From Bacillota bacterium (GTDB lineage Bacteria > Bacillota > Limnochordia > DTU087 > JAAYGB01): a DNA stretch of 64,000 bases. Under the pieces are notes generated by a model. It saw only the letters and a list, made by a program, of their open reading frames with translations, was not told where the DNA came from and ran no database searches. Shown here in pieces: positions 21,584 through 29,520 of the stretch (its first letter is position 1; each line of letters begins with the position of its first letter). The stretch covers positions 1 to 64,000 of the forward strand of contig JAAYGB010000021.1 in NCBI GenBank assembly GCA_012727955.1, given 5' to 3'. Made by a program: the position numbers and the translations under genes.

Positions 21584-22066
21584 ATGCTGGAGATGACCAC
21601 TCAGCGGGTATGTATCAATGGGATAGAAAAGGATTACAAGATAGTGCGCCACTCCGGAGCTGTGGCCATTTTGGCCATTGACGGTGATCGGATGGCCTTT
21701 GTGTGGCAAACTAGGCCTGCGATTGGGCGCAAGATGCTGGAGATTCCCGCTGGGACTCTGGAATTCAACGAGGATCCCGATGAGTGTGCGGTGCGGGAGT
21801 TAGAGGAAGAGACCGGTTGTCGAGCGGCCCGCTGGGAAAAGCTCGGGGTGCTGCATATCGCTCCAGGCTACAGTACCGAGGTAATTCACTTGTACCTGGC
21901 AGAGGATTTGACTATGGGAGAGCAGAATTTGGATGATACAGAGGATATTGAAGTTAGGTGGATTCCTCTGAATAAACTAGACCAGATGATCAGATCCGGT
22001 GAGATTACCGATGCCAAGACTGTGGCAGGTCTTATGCATCTGCGTTTGCGAAATGGGGAAAGGTAA
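21584..22066 (+). CDS. NUDIX hydrolase, ADP-ribose pyrophosphatase type
   Basis: A 160-aa NUDIX protein, probably hydrolysing ADP-ribose to AMP and ribose 5-phosphate. The NUDIX box starts at 'GTLEFNEDPDECAVRELEEE' and continues TG, matching G-x5-E-x7-REUxEExG. The N-terminal beta strands 'VAILAIDGDRMAFVWQTRPA' and the AGTLE sequence fit the NudF/ADPRase branch. AGAGGTGAT lies 6 nt before the ATG at 21584; the GTG at 21575 overlaps that ribosome binding site and is rejected. The next gene, of unknown function, starts 26 bp later. Confidence 0.9.
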   Translation: MLEMTTQRVCINGIEKDYKIVRHSGAVAILAIDGDRMAFVWQTRPAIGRKMLEIPAGTLEFNEDPDECAVRELEEETGCRAARWEKLGVLHIAPGYSTEVIHLYLAEDLTMGEQNLDDTEDIEVRWIPLNKLDQMIRSGEITDAKTVAGLMHLRLRNGER

Positions 22067-22091
22067 GTTTTGGTTACAGACGTAATAATCG

Positions 22092-23639
22092 ATGTCTCAA
22101 GTAGAAAGCGAGGTCTGCAGGGTGCGAGCCAGACATTGGGATATTTTTCGTGAGCTGGAGTATGTCGTTGATTTTGATGGCTTCGTTGAGACCTGCCTCG
22201 ACCTACGTGACAACATGCTCTTTTACGACCGGGGACTGATTCTAGCAGGGTATGCCAGTACCGTGGAGTTATTGATTACCTTGGCCTATATGTGGGCCAG
22301 TCTAGCCTCGGAGGAAGAAGCAGAAGCGATTTTTGACCTAGTGGAATCCTTGATTCATCAGTCAGAAGGGCGATTGACCGCTCCAGATATGCCCATCGAT
22401 GTGCGGATGATGGTGGACGGTTACCTGGACACCGGGGGCTGGATTATCAAGGAACGGCTTCCCTTGTATCGGCGCATGTTCGCAGCCTACATGAACAACG
22501 ACTACAACCCCAACAAGAACATCAACGAGTTGTTGTATAAGGCGCAGAAGGAAATCGATGGGTCCTATGAGAAGGCCCTTCACCTGGTGTCCCAGGTAGG
22601 GGCGATGGCCCTTCGGGGAAGGCGAATTAGACCCTCCTGGCTTTACGTTCTCAAGGGCCAGCTGCAGATCTGGGTCCGAGGAATCTTGAGTCTGGTGGGC
22701 AATTTTGCCGCGGCCCCACACTTTTCCTTTCCCTTCGATGAGATCTCCAGAGAACGGGAAAAGTGGAGCAGCCAGCAATCCGCGGCTGTCATCGATCTCA
22801 AGGCCTTTCGGAACCGCCGATACCCCTTCAGTTCCCTGGACTATACCAATGGCGAAGTATTGGAAAACGACGAGTTAGATCATCTATTGACCCTGATCTT
22901 TTCCGGAACACCGGATCTCGACATCGAAAGAAGGGTTAGGCCCAGCGATTTTCGACCGGTGCGACCGCTGCTGCAAGCGGTAATCGAGACTCCTGGAATG
23001 CTAAGACCAGAGGCTCCCGGCGATGGGTGGGCAGCCCTTTATTGCCTTCGCATCCTGCGCCACATCCCAACCAACGCAGTGATCGACTCCATGGTCGATG
23101 CGATCCTGTGGGGTGGGCTTCAGGGACCGCTGCTAGAGGAGGCCATCGGGGCCCTGCGCTTCATTGGACAGAAGGCCGTTAACCGGATTGTCAAAAGGAT
23201 CGAGACCCTGGACAGTGACGAAGCCAAGGTGATCCTAGCGAGGGTATTGTCCGGTGTCAGCCCCAGCGAAGAAGTGTTAAATACCCTGGTAGGCCTCTTT
23301 CAGACCCTGCGTCCGGCAAGTCAGAGGATATCCATCCTCCAGGCTTTGGTTGAGTACGGAGATCCCCAGGTTCTGCCGGTTTTGCAGTCGGCGTTGATGG
23401 AGGAAGGTGAGCTGGGCCCAGGTGAGTGTCTTACTCAAGATGAAGACAGAAATAAGAGCCTAACCAAGGGCCCTTGGGGTGAAGCTGCTCCCAATCCCAT
23501 CCCCACGGGAGAGCTTCTCCCGGAAGAGAAGACCTTCGGTGACGTTGGACCGGACTCTGAAGGAGAATTGCCACGGAAACTGCAGTGGGCCATCAGGCAG
23601 CTCCAGGAAAGCGCCAAGGCTTCGAGACACAGCAATTGA
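22092..23639 (+). CDS. Unknown protein with HEAT-like repeats
   Basis: A 515-aa soluble protein that I do not recognise. No signal peptide or membrane segment is evident. About residues 310-440 show repeated helix pairs resembling HEAT/armadillo repeats ('EEAIGALRFIGQKAVNRIVK', 'SILQALVEYGDPQVLPVLQSAL'-type units). The final 80 residues are low-complexity and charged. The start at 22092 lacks a good Shine-Dalgarno, so it may depend on translation of the NUDIX gene 26 bp upstream. It ends in a strong terminator. HEAT-like repeats suggest a scaffold or binding role. Confidence 0.7.
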   Translation: MSQVESEVCRVRARHWDIFRELEYVVDFDGFVETCLDLRDNMLFYDRGLILAGYASTVELLITLAYMWASLASEEEAEAIFDLVESLIHQSEGRLTAPDMPIDVRMMVDGYLDTGGWIIKERLPLYRRMFAAYMNNDYNPNKNINELLYKAQKEIDGSYEKALHLVSQVGAMALRGRRIRPSWLYVLKGQLQIWVRGILSLVGNFAAAPHFSFPFDEISREREKWSSQQSAAVIDLKAFRNRRYPFSSLDYTNGEVLENDELDHLLTLIFSGTPDLDIERRVRPSDFRPVRPLLQAVIETPGMLRPEAPGDGWAALYCLRILRHIPTNAVIDSMVDAILWGGLQGPLLEEAIGALRFIGQKAVNRIVKRIETLDSDEAKVILARVLSGVSPSEEVLNTLVGLFQTLRPASQRISILQALVEYGDPQVLPVLQSALMEEGELGPGECLTQDEDRNKSLTKGPWGEAAPNPIPTGELLPEEKTFGDVGPDSEGELPRKLQWAIRQLQESAKASRHSN

Positions 23640-23649
23640 TCAAAAACAC

Positions 23650-23675
23650 AAGCGGAGGGAAGTCCCTCCGCTTTT
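23650..23675. terminator. Terminator between convergent genes
   Basis: AGCGGAGGG (23651-23659) pairs with CCCTCCGCT (23664-23672), followed by TTT on the plus strand. Confidence 0.85.
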
Positions 23676-23696
23676 CGATCGGTATTTGTCTTTCCT

Positions 23697-25127
23697 CTAG
23701 ATGCCAGAACCGATGATAAAGGCCGAGGATGAGATGATATCACCCATCCCCACGGTAATGGCCGGTCTGGCTACCACCTTCGTAGGCGTCATCACCACAT
23801 AGTGTTCGCCAACCTTGGTGTATCCTTTTTCCGCGAGCTCCGGTGCACCTAGACTGGTCGCCAGTTGCTCCAGTTTGCTCATGCCATCGGCGGACAACTC
23901 TACATCGAGGCCCTGGGCGATTTCGTCGTCGGTACCGATCCTGCCCAGGAGAGCCCGGCTGGCTGCTAGGGTGGCGGCAAGCAGGGAACCCCGCAGGGTG
24001 GTCTCGCCATCGGAATAGCGGCAGTCCACTAGGGTTAAGTAGTAGCCCAGATCATGGAGCTGAATCCGCTTAATTCCAGTAATCTCCATCAGCCGATTGA
24101 CTCCGGCAAAAACCGCTTCGATGGAATTCTCCTTTTCCAGGTTAGCCGCAAGTTCCTCTTCACCAATGTCCTTGAGAATGGCCAGAAGCTCTACTTCGTT
24201 TAGGCCTAGGCTGTGTACCACCGTTAAGATGTGATCCACAATGCCCTTGCGGATCTGACCGCTGGCAATGGAGGCAAACTCGTAGTGCATCTTCAGGTTG
24301 GGGTTCTCCAGCTTCACCTGCTTGAGGTAGTCTGCCACCGGCAGCAGGTAATCCTTCCAAGTGGTTCCATCGGGATAGCTTTCCGAGAGGATGTGGAACC
24401 CACTGACCAGCATATGGGTAAACTCATTGATGTGCTCCTGCAGCCCGGCTTTGAAGTTCGGGTCGATCTGCAGCTTGTTGTTGATTGGATTCCAGGCAGC
24501 AATAAAGCGATTGGCCCTGGGTGTAGTGAATTTCAATCCCGGCAGGTCGATTTCTTCGCCGGCTTGATACTCAAAGATCCAGTGCAGCGCGTAAATGCCC
24601 TCATTTTCCCAGGCCTGATGGGGGTGGGCCAGGCGATGATCCGAAGTAAGTACATTGAGATTAGGTGCATCGGCGAAGAGTTCTGCCTGCTCCCTGGTTA
24701 AGGGATTGGCGTAGACCAGGATCTTATCAAAGGGGAGGGGGCAGAGGGAATTGGCCATGTTGCCGGAAGTGCCTCCCATCCGGATTTCATCATAACCGAA
24801 ATTCTCCATAGTCCAATCGGCGGTCTCTTGGTTGCGGATCATCAGCTGCAGGGCTTTGCCCCTTTGCATCGAATCGATCAGTGCCACCAAGAGATCTACG
24901 GGACCGTTAATTTCCGGGGGTACCGACCCTAACCGATCCAACACCTGTTGCAGCAGTGATTCATCCTTGGTCAGGATTTCTTGGAGGATCGGAGCGGTGA
25001 TTCGCTTCAGTCCGTCGATGGTTGAGTGAAATCCTAAAATGATACCTGGGACATCGCGAACTTCCTGTAGACTTTGCGGCAATGCTTCTTGATACAGTTG
25101 ATTCCAGGTTTGCCTTTTGTTATTCAA
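23697..25127 (-). CDS. ADP-dependent sugar kinase (glucokinase/phosphofructokinase family)
   Basis: A 476-aa ribokinase-fold kinase of the ADPGK/ADP-PFK family, which uses ADP rather than ATP to phosphorylate glucose or fructose 6-phosphate. Visible signs are 'MGGTSGNMANSL' (substrate-side Gly-rich loop, about 118), 'MHYEFASIAS' (metal-binding Glu region, about 281), 'IQLHDLGYYLTL', and 'TVGMGDIISSSAF' near the C-terminus, containing the GxGD catalytic Asp. Length matches archaeal members. A divergent paralogue lies at 52146-53585. Which sugar is used cannot be read from sequence. It is divergent from the IMPACT-family gene. Confidence 0.85.
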   Translation of the reverse strand: MNNKRQTWNQLYQEALPQSLQEVRDVPGIILGFHSTIDGLKRITAPILQEILTKDESLLQQVLDRLGSVPPEINGPVDLLVALIDSMQRGKALQLMIRNQETADWTMENFGYDEIRMGGTSGNMANSLCPLPFDKILVYANPLTREQAELFADAPNLNVLTSDHRLAHPHQAWENEGIYALHWIFEYQAGEEIDLPGLKFTTPRANRFIAAWNPINNKLQIDPNFKAGLQEHINEFTHMLVSGFHILSESYPDGTTWKDYLLPVADYLKQVKLENPNLKMHYEFASIASGQIRKGIVDHILTVVHSLGLNEVELLAILKDIGEEELAANLEKENSIEAVFAGVNRLMEITGIKRIQLHDLGYYLTLVDCRYSDGETTLRGSLLAATLAASRALLGRIGTDDEIAQGLDVELSADGMSKLEQLATSLGAPELAEKGYTKVGEHYVVMTPTKVVARPAITVGMGDIISSSAFIIGSGI

Positions 25128-25234
25128 GACCAGAAGCCTCCTTTAAATCTGGTTTTCCCCTACCAAGGAACTACTATTTAGGGACCAACAGTCCTGCAAA
25201 TTCGTTGACTTTTAGCAACCTTCGAGGTGATGTT

Positions 25235-25873
25235 ATGCAGTTACCGGAATATTTGAGTGTCGCCGGCCCTGGCTCAGACCTCATCGTGGTGAAACGCTCG
25301 AAGTTCATTGGTCACGCTGCCCCCGCGGAGTCTGAGGCCGAGGCGATGGAATTTATCGCCAAGATCTCCGACGAACACAAGACCGCTACCCATAACGTCT
25401 GGGCCTATCAAATCGGGGAACAGGACCAATGGCAGCGCTACAGCGACGATGGGGAGCCCAGCGGGACCGCGGGAGTTCCCACCCTGGAAGTGTTGAAGCA
25501 AATGGGCTTGAAAAATACCGTTGTTGTCGTCACCCGGTACTTCGGGGGTACTCTCCTGGGGGCCAGCGGTTTGGTGCGGGCCTACAGTAGAGGCGCCAAG
25601 GTGGGAATTGAAGCCGCGGGCGTTGTGCGCAAGGTTTTGCACAATCGCATCCAAATTACCGTGGACTACTCCACCAGTGGGAAAATGGAGAACGAGCTGC
25701 ACGGCTATGATCAACTGATCCTGGAACCGGTATCCTATACCGACAGGGTCACCTTTTCCGGCCTAGTTCCCCCGGCGAGACTGGGAGGCCTTGAGACCCT
25801 GGTGCAGGAGCTGACTGGGGGACAGAGCCACGTGGAAGTCCTGGGAAGTGAATACGTAGATTTCCCCGTCTAG
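25235..25873 (+). CDS. IMPACT/YigZ family protein
   Basis: A 212-aa protein of the YigZ/IMPACT (UPF0029) family. The conserved block includes 'KRSKFIGHAAP', 'ATHNVWAYQIG', 'DDGEPSGTAGVPTLEVL' and 'VVVTRYFGGTLLGASGLVRA'. The C-terminal 70 residues form the DUF1949 ferredoxin-like domain. Bacterial members are linked to translation or nucleic-acid binding, without a settled reaction. An open frame runs back to 25082, but GAGGTGAT before the ATG at 25235 and the family N-terminus decide the start. Confidence 0.9.
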   Translation: MQLPEYLSVAGPGSDLIVVKRSKFIGHAAPAESEAEAMEFIAKISDEHKTATHNVWAYQIGEQDQWQRYSDDGEPSGTAGVPTLEVLKQMGLKNTVVVVTRYFGGTLLGASGLVRAYSRGAKVGIEAAGVVRKVLHNRIQITVDYSTSGKMENELHGYDQLILEPVSYTDRVTFSGLVPPARLGGLETLVQELTGGQSHVEVLGSEYVDFPV

Positions 25874-25911
25874 AGCAAGAACTTACCAAAGCCAGCGCAA
25901 TGTCTACCAAG

Positions 25912-25964
25912 AGGTGTGAGCAGAGCTTCTCCAGAATTTAATCCTAAAGGGATTACTCACACCT
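25912..25964. repeat. Nested inverted repeats between the IMPACT-family and EEP genes
   Basis: AGGTGTGAG (25912-25920) pairs with CTCACACCT (25956-25964). Inside, AATCC (25940-25944) pairs with GGATT (25950-25954). GTTTC follows. It is probably a terminator or leader structure; the CTCACACC arms could also be an operator. Confidence 0.45.
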
Positions 25965-26007
25965 GTTTCTAACCTCTGCTGCTGAACCCGTGGGAGGTGG
26001 GTAGCAC

Positions 26008-26943
26008 TTGCGCCAATCTAGACTGGGGGTTTTAGCCCTGGCAGTGATTTTGCTGGTTCAGGGCTTTTTTTATCTACAAGTAGAAGGAGTTCTCTTGCCA
26101 GGATTTGAAGCACAATCGGGTAACGAAAAATGGAGCCCAGAGGATGAGTTAGTTGAACCATCAGGGGCAGTAGCTGAGAAACAGGTGATTTCAATGGAGA
26201 TGGATGCAGCCCGTCAGTGGAAAATTCGAGTAGTAACCTATAACATCAGACACGGCGAGGGCTTAGATGGGATCTTAGATTTAGCGCGCATTGCCGCCAT
26301 CCTGCGGGAACTAGATCCCGATGTCATCGCCCTCCAGGAAGTAGACAACAACTTTTCACCTCGGTCAGACTGGGAGGATCAAGCTCAAGTCTTAGCGGAA
26401 CTGCTGGATATGGAAGTGGCCTATGGACCAGCTTTGCGAAGTCTTTTGAACCTCGGACGAGGTCCCGGATACTATGGTAACGCCATTTTAAGCAAGTATC
26501 CTCTGCAAAATGTCAACAACGTAGTTGTCGAGGCCCCGGGACTGACGGAAAACCGTGCCTTTTTGCACAGTGAGATTACCAGCCCCATTGGCAGCTTTCA
26601 CTTTATCTCTACCCACTTGGGGCTTGAGCACGATCACCGGTTAACCCACCTGACCAAGATGTTGGCTTACGTCGCCGAATTGGAGGGGCCGGTAATTGTC
26701 GCCGGGGATTTTAACAGCACTTCCACCAGTCTAGAAGTCAAGGCGATGTTTGAGGCCGGTTTACGGGATTCTGCCGCCTTGCTTGGCCGAGGGTTGGAAC
26801 CAACCTTGATTGGCCCCAAGGCTGCCCGCATTGATTATGTATTTACTACTGCTGACATCACCGTCAAAGATGTGGCGGTAGTGGATGCCGATGGTTCCGA
26901 TCACCGACCGGTGGTGGTGGACTTAACCCTTCCGCTGCTCTAA
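26008..26943 (+). CDS. Exported endonuclease/exonuclease/phosphatase (EEP) family protein
   Basis: A 311-aa protein. Residues 1-30 are a signal anchor, then a 40-residue acidic linker, then an EEP-fold catalytic domain. Active-site elements are all present: 'VVTYNIRHGEG' (Asn), 'DVIALQEVDN' (Glu), 'FISTHLGL' (His), 'VAGDFNST' (Asp, Asn), 'RIDYVFTT' and 'GSDHRPVVVDL' (Asp-His). The family hydrolyses phosphodiesters or phosphomonoesters with Mg; an extracellular DNase or lipid/inositol phosphatase is possible. Start is TTG with GGGAGGTGGG upstream. About 116 bases separate it from the threonine aldolase gene. Confidence 0.88.
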   Translation: MRQSRLGVLALAVILLVQGFFYLQVEGVLLPGFEAQSGNEKWSPEDELVEPSGAVAEKQVISMEMDAARQWKIRVVTYNIRHGEGLDGILDLARIAAILRELDPDVIALQEVDNNFSPRSDWEDQAQVLAELLDMEVAYGPALRSLLNLGRGPGYYGNAILSKYPLQNVNNVVVEAPGLTENRAFLHSEITSPIGSFHFISTHLGLEHDHRLTHLTKMLAYVAELEGPVIVAGDFNSTSTSLEVKAMFEAGLRDSAALLGRGLEPTLIGPKAARIDYVFTTADITVKDVAVVDADGSDHRPVVVDLTLPLL

Positions 26944-27059
26944 TTCCCGGCAGTAAGTTCCTGTTACCAACGACTTCGCGTCCCGTGGGTGGACAGGATG
27001 CAGGAGATGACTTAGGCGGCGGGGAATATCTGTCCATACGCTGGATGGAAGGTGATGGC

Positions 27060-28100
27060 ATGGACAAAGTTATTGACCTACGCAGTGATACAGTAACACA
27101 ACCAACGCCCCAGATGCGGGAGGCGATGGCAGCAGCCCCCGTTGGCGATGACGTCTATGGAGAAGACCCGACGATCAATCGGTTAGAGGCCTTGGCCGCG
27201 GAGAAGGTTGGTAAGGAAGCTGCCTTGTTTGTCCCCTCAGGGACCATGGGTAACCTGTTGGCATTGCTGTCCCATACCCGCCCAGGCCAAGAAGTGATCC
27301 TGGAGGCCAACAGCCACATTTACAACTATGAAGTGGGGGGCATCGGAGCCATTGCGGGACTGATCCCCAGGGCTATTTCCGCTCCCGATGGGGTGGTTAC
27401 CCCTGAGCTGGTACAGTCCGTCCTGCGAAATCGAGAACTGCACTTTCCCGATCAAGCCCTGTTGTGTTTAGAAAATACCCACAATGTGGCGGGAGGTACC
27501 GTTACCCCTCCGGAAACCTTGGCGGAAGTAGCGACGGTGGCCAGGAGCGCAGGTTTGGCTGTGCACCTTGACGGAGCCCGGGTGTTCAATGCCGCTACTT
27601 ACCTAAAAAGGCCGGTAACGGATATTACTGACCAGGTAGATTCGGTGATGTTTTGTTTGTCTAAGGGCCTGGCGGCTCCCGTGGGATCAATTTTGTCCGG
27701 CAGCCAAGAGTTTATTAATCGGGCCCGGAAGTTTCGCAAACAATTGGGCGGAGGAATGCGCCATGCCGGGGTTCTAGCGGCCGCTGGGATCATTGCCTTA
27801 GAGCAAATGACTACCCGGTTGGATCAGGACCATGCCAATGCCAGGGCCCTGGCTGAAGGTTTAACCCAGGTGCCGGGCTTTACCGTGGATCTAAGCCGGG
27901 TGCAGACTAATATCGTCTTTGCGACCATCGACCCCGAGTTGATTTCCGCCCCGGAAGTGTGCCGGCGCCTAGCCCAACGGGGAATTGTGTTGTCTCCGAG
28001 AACGGAGCAATCCATTAGATTTGTCACCCATTATCAAATCAGTGCCGAAGATGTTAGCTATGTATTAGCCTGTTTGCAGGAAGTAATGAATGAGATTTAG
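27060..28100 (+). CDS. ltaE: Low-specificity L-threonine aldolase
   Basis: A 346-aa PLP enzyme splitting L-threonine/allo-threonine to glycine and acetaldehyde (and reversibly handling beta-hydroxy amino acids). Fold-type I signs are 'DLRSDTVTQPTPQMREAM' at the N-terminus, 'VPSGTMGNLLAL', 'HLDGARVFNAA' and the PLP lysine in 'FCLSKGLAAPVGS' (about residue 200). The frame is open back to 26985, but the conserved N-terminus begins at the ATG at 27060, with AAGGTGAT just before it. A TrpB-like gene follows 31 bp downstream, so they may be one transcript; both act on beta-substituted or hydroxylated amino acids. Confidence 0.92.
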   Translation: MDKVIDLRSDTVTQPTPQMREAMAAAPVGDDVYGEDPTINRLEALAAEKVGKEAALFVPSGTMGNLLALLSHTRPGQEVILEANSHIYNYEVGGIGAIAGLIPRAISAPDGVVTPELVQSVLRNRELHFPDQALLCLENTHNVAGGTVTPPETLAEVATVARSAGLAVHLDGARVFNAATYLKRPVTDITDQVDSVMFCLSKGLAAPVGSILSGSQEFINRARKFRKQLGGGMRHAGVLAAAGIIALEQMTTRLDQDHANARALAEGLTQVPGFTVDLSRVQTNIVFATIDPELISAPEVCRRLAQRGIVLSPRTEQSIRFVTHYQISAEDVSYVLACLQEVMNEI

Positions 28101-28131
28101 CTGAGTTTGAGAACAGCGAGGAGGAGCCTAG

Positions 28132-29385
28132 ATGAGCAAAGAGCAAAAAGCTGTGATTAGCCAGGGTAAGACTAATTCTGTATCGGGAGACCAGTTGGGG
28201 GTTAACGGGCTTTACGGGGAGTTTGGCGGCAGTTATGTTTCACCGGAGCTGCAGCGGGTCCTGGATCACTTAGAGGAAGCCTTTCTTCGCTATCGGGATG
28301 ACCCAGAGTTCTTGGCGGAATTAGACTACTACAATCGGGAGTATGTTGGTCGTCCCAGTCCGCTGTATTTTGCCGAAGGGCTAACAGAGCATGTCGGTGG
28401 TGCCAAGATCTATCTCAAGCGAGAGGATCTCAACCATACCGGAGCCCATAAGATTAACAATGTCATCGGTCAAGCCCTGCTGGCCAAGCGCATGGGAATC
28501 AAGCGGGTGATCGCCGCGCCCGGTGCCGGTCAGCATGGGGTGGCGCCGGCAACGGCCTGCGCCATGTTTGGGATGGACTGCACGGTGTATATGGGCGAGG
28601 AAGATACTAAACGCCAGGCTCTGAATGTATTCCGGATGGAGCTTTTGGGAGCCAAGGTGGTCCCGGTGACCACGGGAACGAGAACCTTGAAGGATGCCGT
28701 CGATGAAGCCCTCCGGGATTTAACCGCCAACTATGAAACTACATACTATATGTTGGGTTCCGTCGTTGGGCCTCACCCCTTCCCCCTGATCGTGCGTCAC
28801 TTCCAGTCGATTATCGGGCGGGAAGCTCGGGCCCAGATTCTAGAGAAAGAAGGCCGACTTCCAGATTATCTAGTGGCCTGTGTTGGCGGCGGGAGCAACT
28901 CCATTGGTCTATTTGCTCCCTTCTATGACGATACTAGTGTTGCTATGATCGGCGTTGAGCCGGGAGGGGTTGGCAGCGGCCCCGGTGAACACGCCGCTCC
29001 CCTGACCTATGGTCAACCGGGCATTCTCCATGGTTTCAAATGCTTTGCCACCCTCGATGCCTCCGGGGAGCCGATTCCCACCCATTCCGTAGCCGCAGGT
29101 TTAGACTATCCCGGAGTGGGGCCGGAACACAGCTTCTACAAGGTCTCTGGAAGAGCCAAGTATGTCACCATCACCGATGACGAGGCGCTAAAGGCTTTCA
29201 AGGATCTCTCCCGGCTGGAGGGAATTATCCCCGCTCTGGAAAGTGCCCATGCCGTAGCCCATGGGATGAAACTAGCCGCCCAGTGTGACCGGGATCAGAT
29301 TATCATCGTCAATGTATCTGGCCGGGGTGACAAGGACGCCGCCCAGGTCTTTGCGATGATGGAGAAGAAGCAGTTTAGTTTGTAA
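28132..29385 (+). CDS. trpB: TrpB-like enzyme lacking the catalytic glutamate
   Basis: A 417-aa fold-type II PLP enzyme aligning over its full length with tryptophan synthase beta chain (serine + indole to tryptophan). The PLP lysine is K107 in 'HTGAHKINN', the phosphate loop is 'GGGSNSIG', and 'SGRGDKD' binds the pyridine ring. The loop that reads AETGAGQHG in TrpB reads 'AAPGAGQHG' here: the catalytic Glu (E109 in Salmonella, 22 residues after the PLP Lys) is A129 and the next Thr is P130. Q134 is kept. No trpA or other trp gene is adjacent. The reaction may therefore differ (another nucleophile or beta-elimination). GGAGGAG precedes the ATG. The gene ends with a perfect palindrome. Confidence 0.85.
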   Translation: MSKEQKAVISQGKTNSVSGDQLGVNGLYGEFGGSYVSPELQRVLDHLEEAFLRYRDDPEFLAELDYYNREYVGRPSPLYFAEGLTEHVGGAKIYLKREDLNHTGAHKINNVIGQALLAKRMGIKRVIAAPGAGQHGVAPATACAMFGMDCTVYMGEEDTKRQALNVFRMELLGAKVVPVTTGTRTLKDAVDEALRDLTANYETTYYMLGSVVGPHPFPLIVRHFQSIIGREARAQILEKEGRLPDYLVACVGGGSNSIGLFAPFYDDTSVAMIGVEPGGVGSGPGEHAAPLTYGQPGILHGFKCFATLDASGEPIPTHSVAAGLDYPGVGPEHSFYKVSGRAKYVTITDDEALKAFKDLSRLEGIIPALESAHAVAHGMKLAAQCDRDQIIIVNVSGRGDKDAAQVFAMMEKKQFSL

Positions 29386-29416
29386 TCCTTTAAAGCATGG
29401 TAAGTCAAGGAAAAGA

Positions 29417-29442
29417 AGCCCTGCAGGTACCTGCAGGGCTTA
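29417..29442. terminator. Perfect 26-bp palindrome after the trpB-like gene
   Basis: AAGCCCTGCAG (29417-29427) and CTGCAGGGCTT (29432-29442) are exact reverse complements around GTAC. It can act as a terminator on either strand, although the T-run is short. Confidence 0.65.
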
Positions 29443-29464
29443 TGGTAGTATTGCCGGCGTTGCT

Positions 29465-29490
29465 TTGCGATGGCATCTTGCGATGTCATC
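29465..29490 (+). repeat. Tandem 13-bp repeat with two GATGNCATC palindromes
   Basis: TTGCGATGGCATC (29465-29477) is followed directly by TTGCGATGTCATC (29478-29490). Each holds the palindrome GATGNCATC. They lie 31 bases before the GTG of the lactate-racemase-domain gene, so an operator is plausible. Confidence 0.5.
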
Positions 29491-29520
29491 CTGGGTTGAT
29501 CAGACAAGGAGGCAAGGGCT

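Noticed and set aside
26985-27059. An N-terminal extension of threonine aldolase to 26985.
   Set aside because: The conserved family N-terminus starts at ATG 27060, and the extra residues match nothing.
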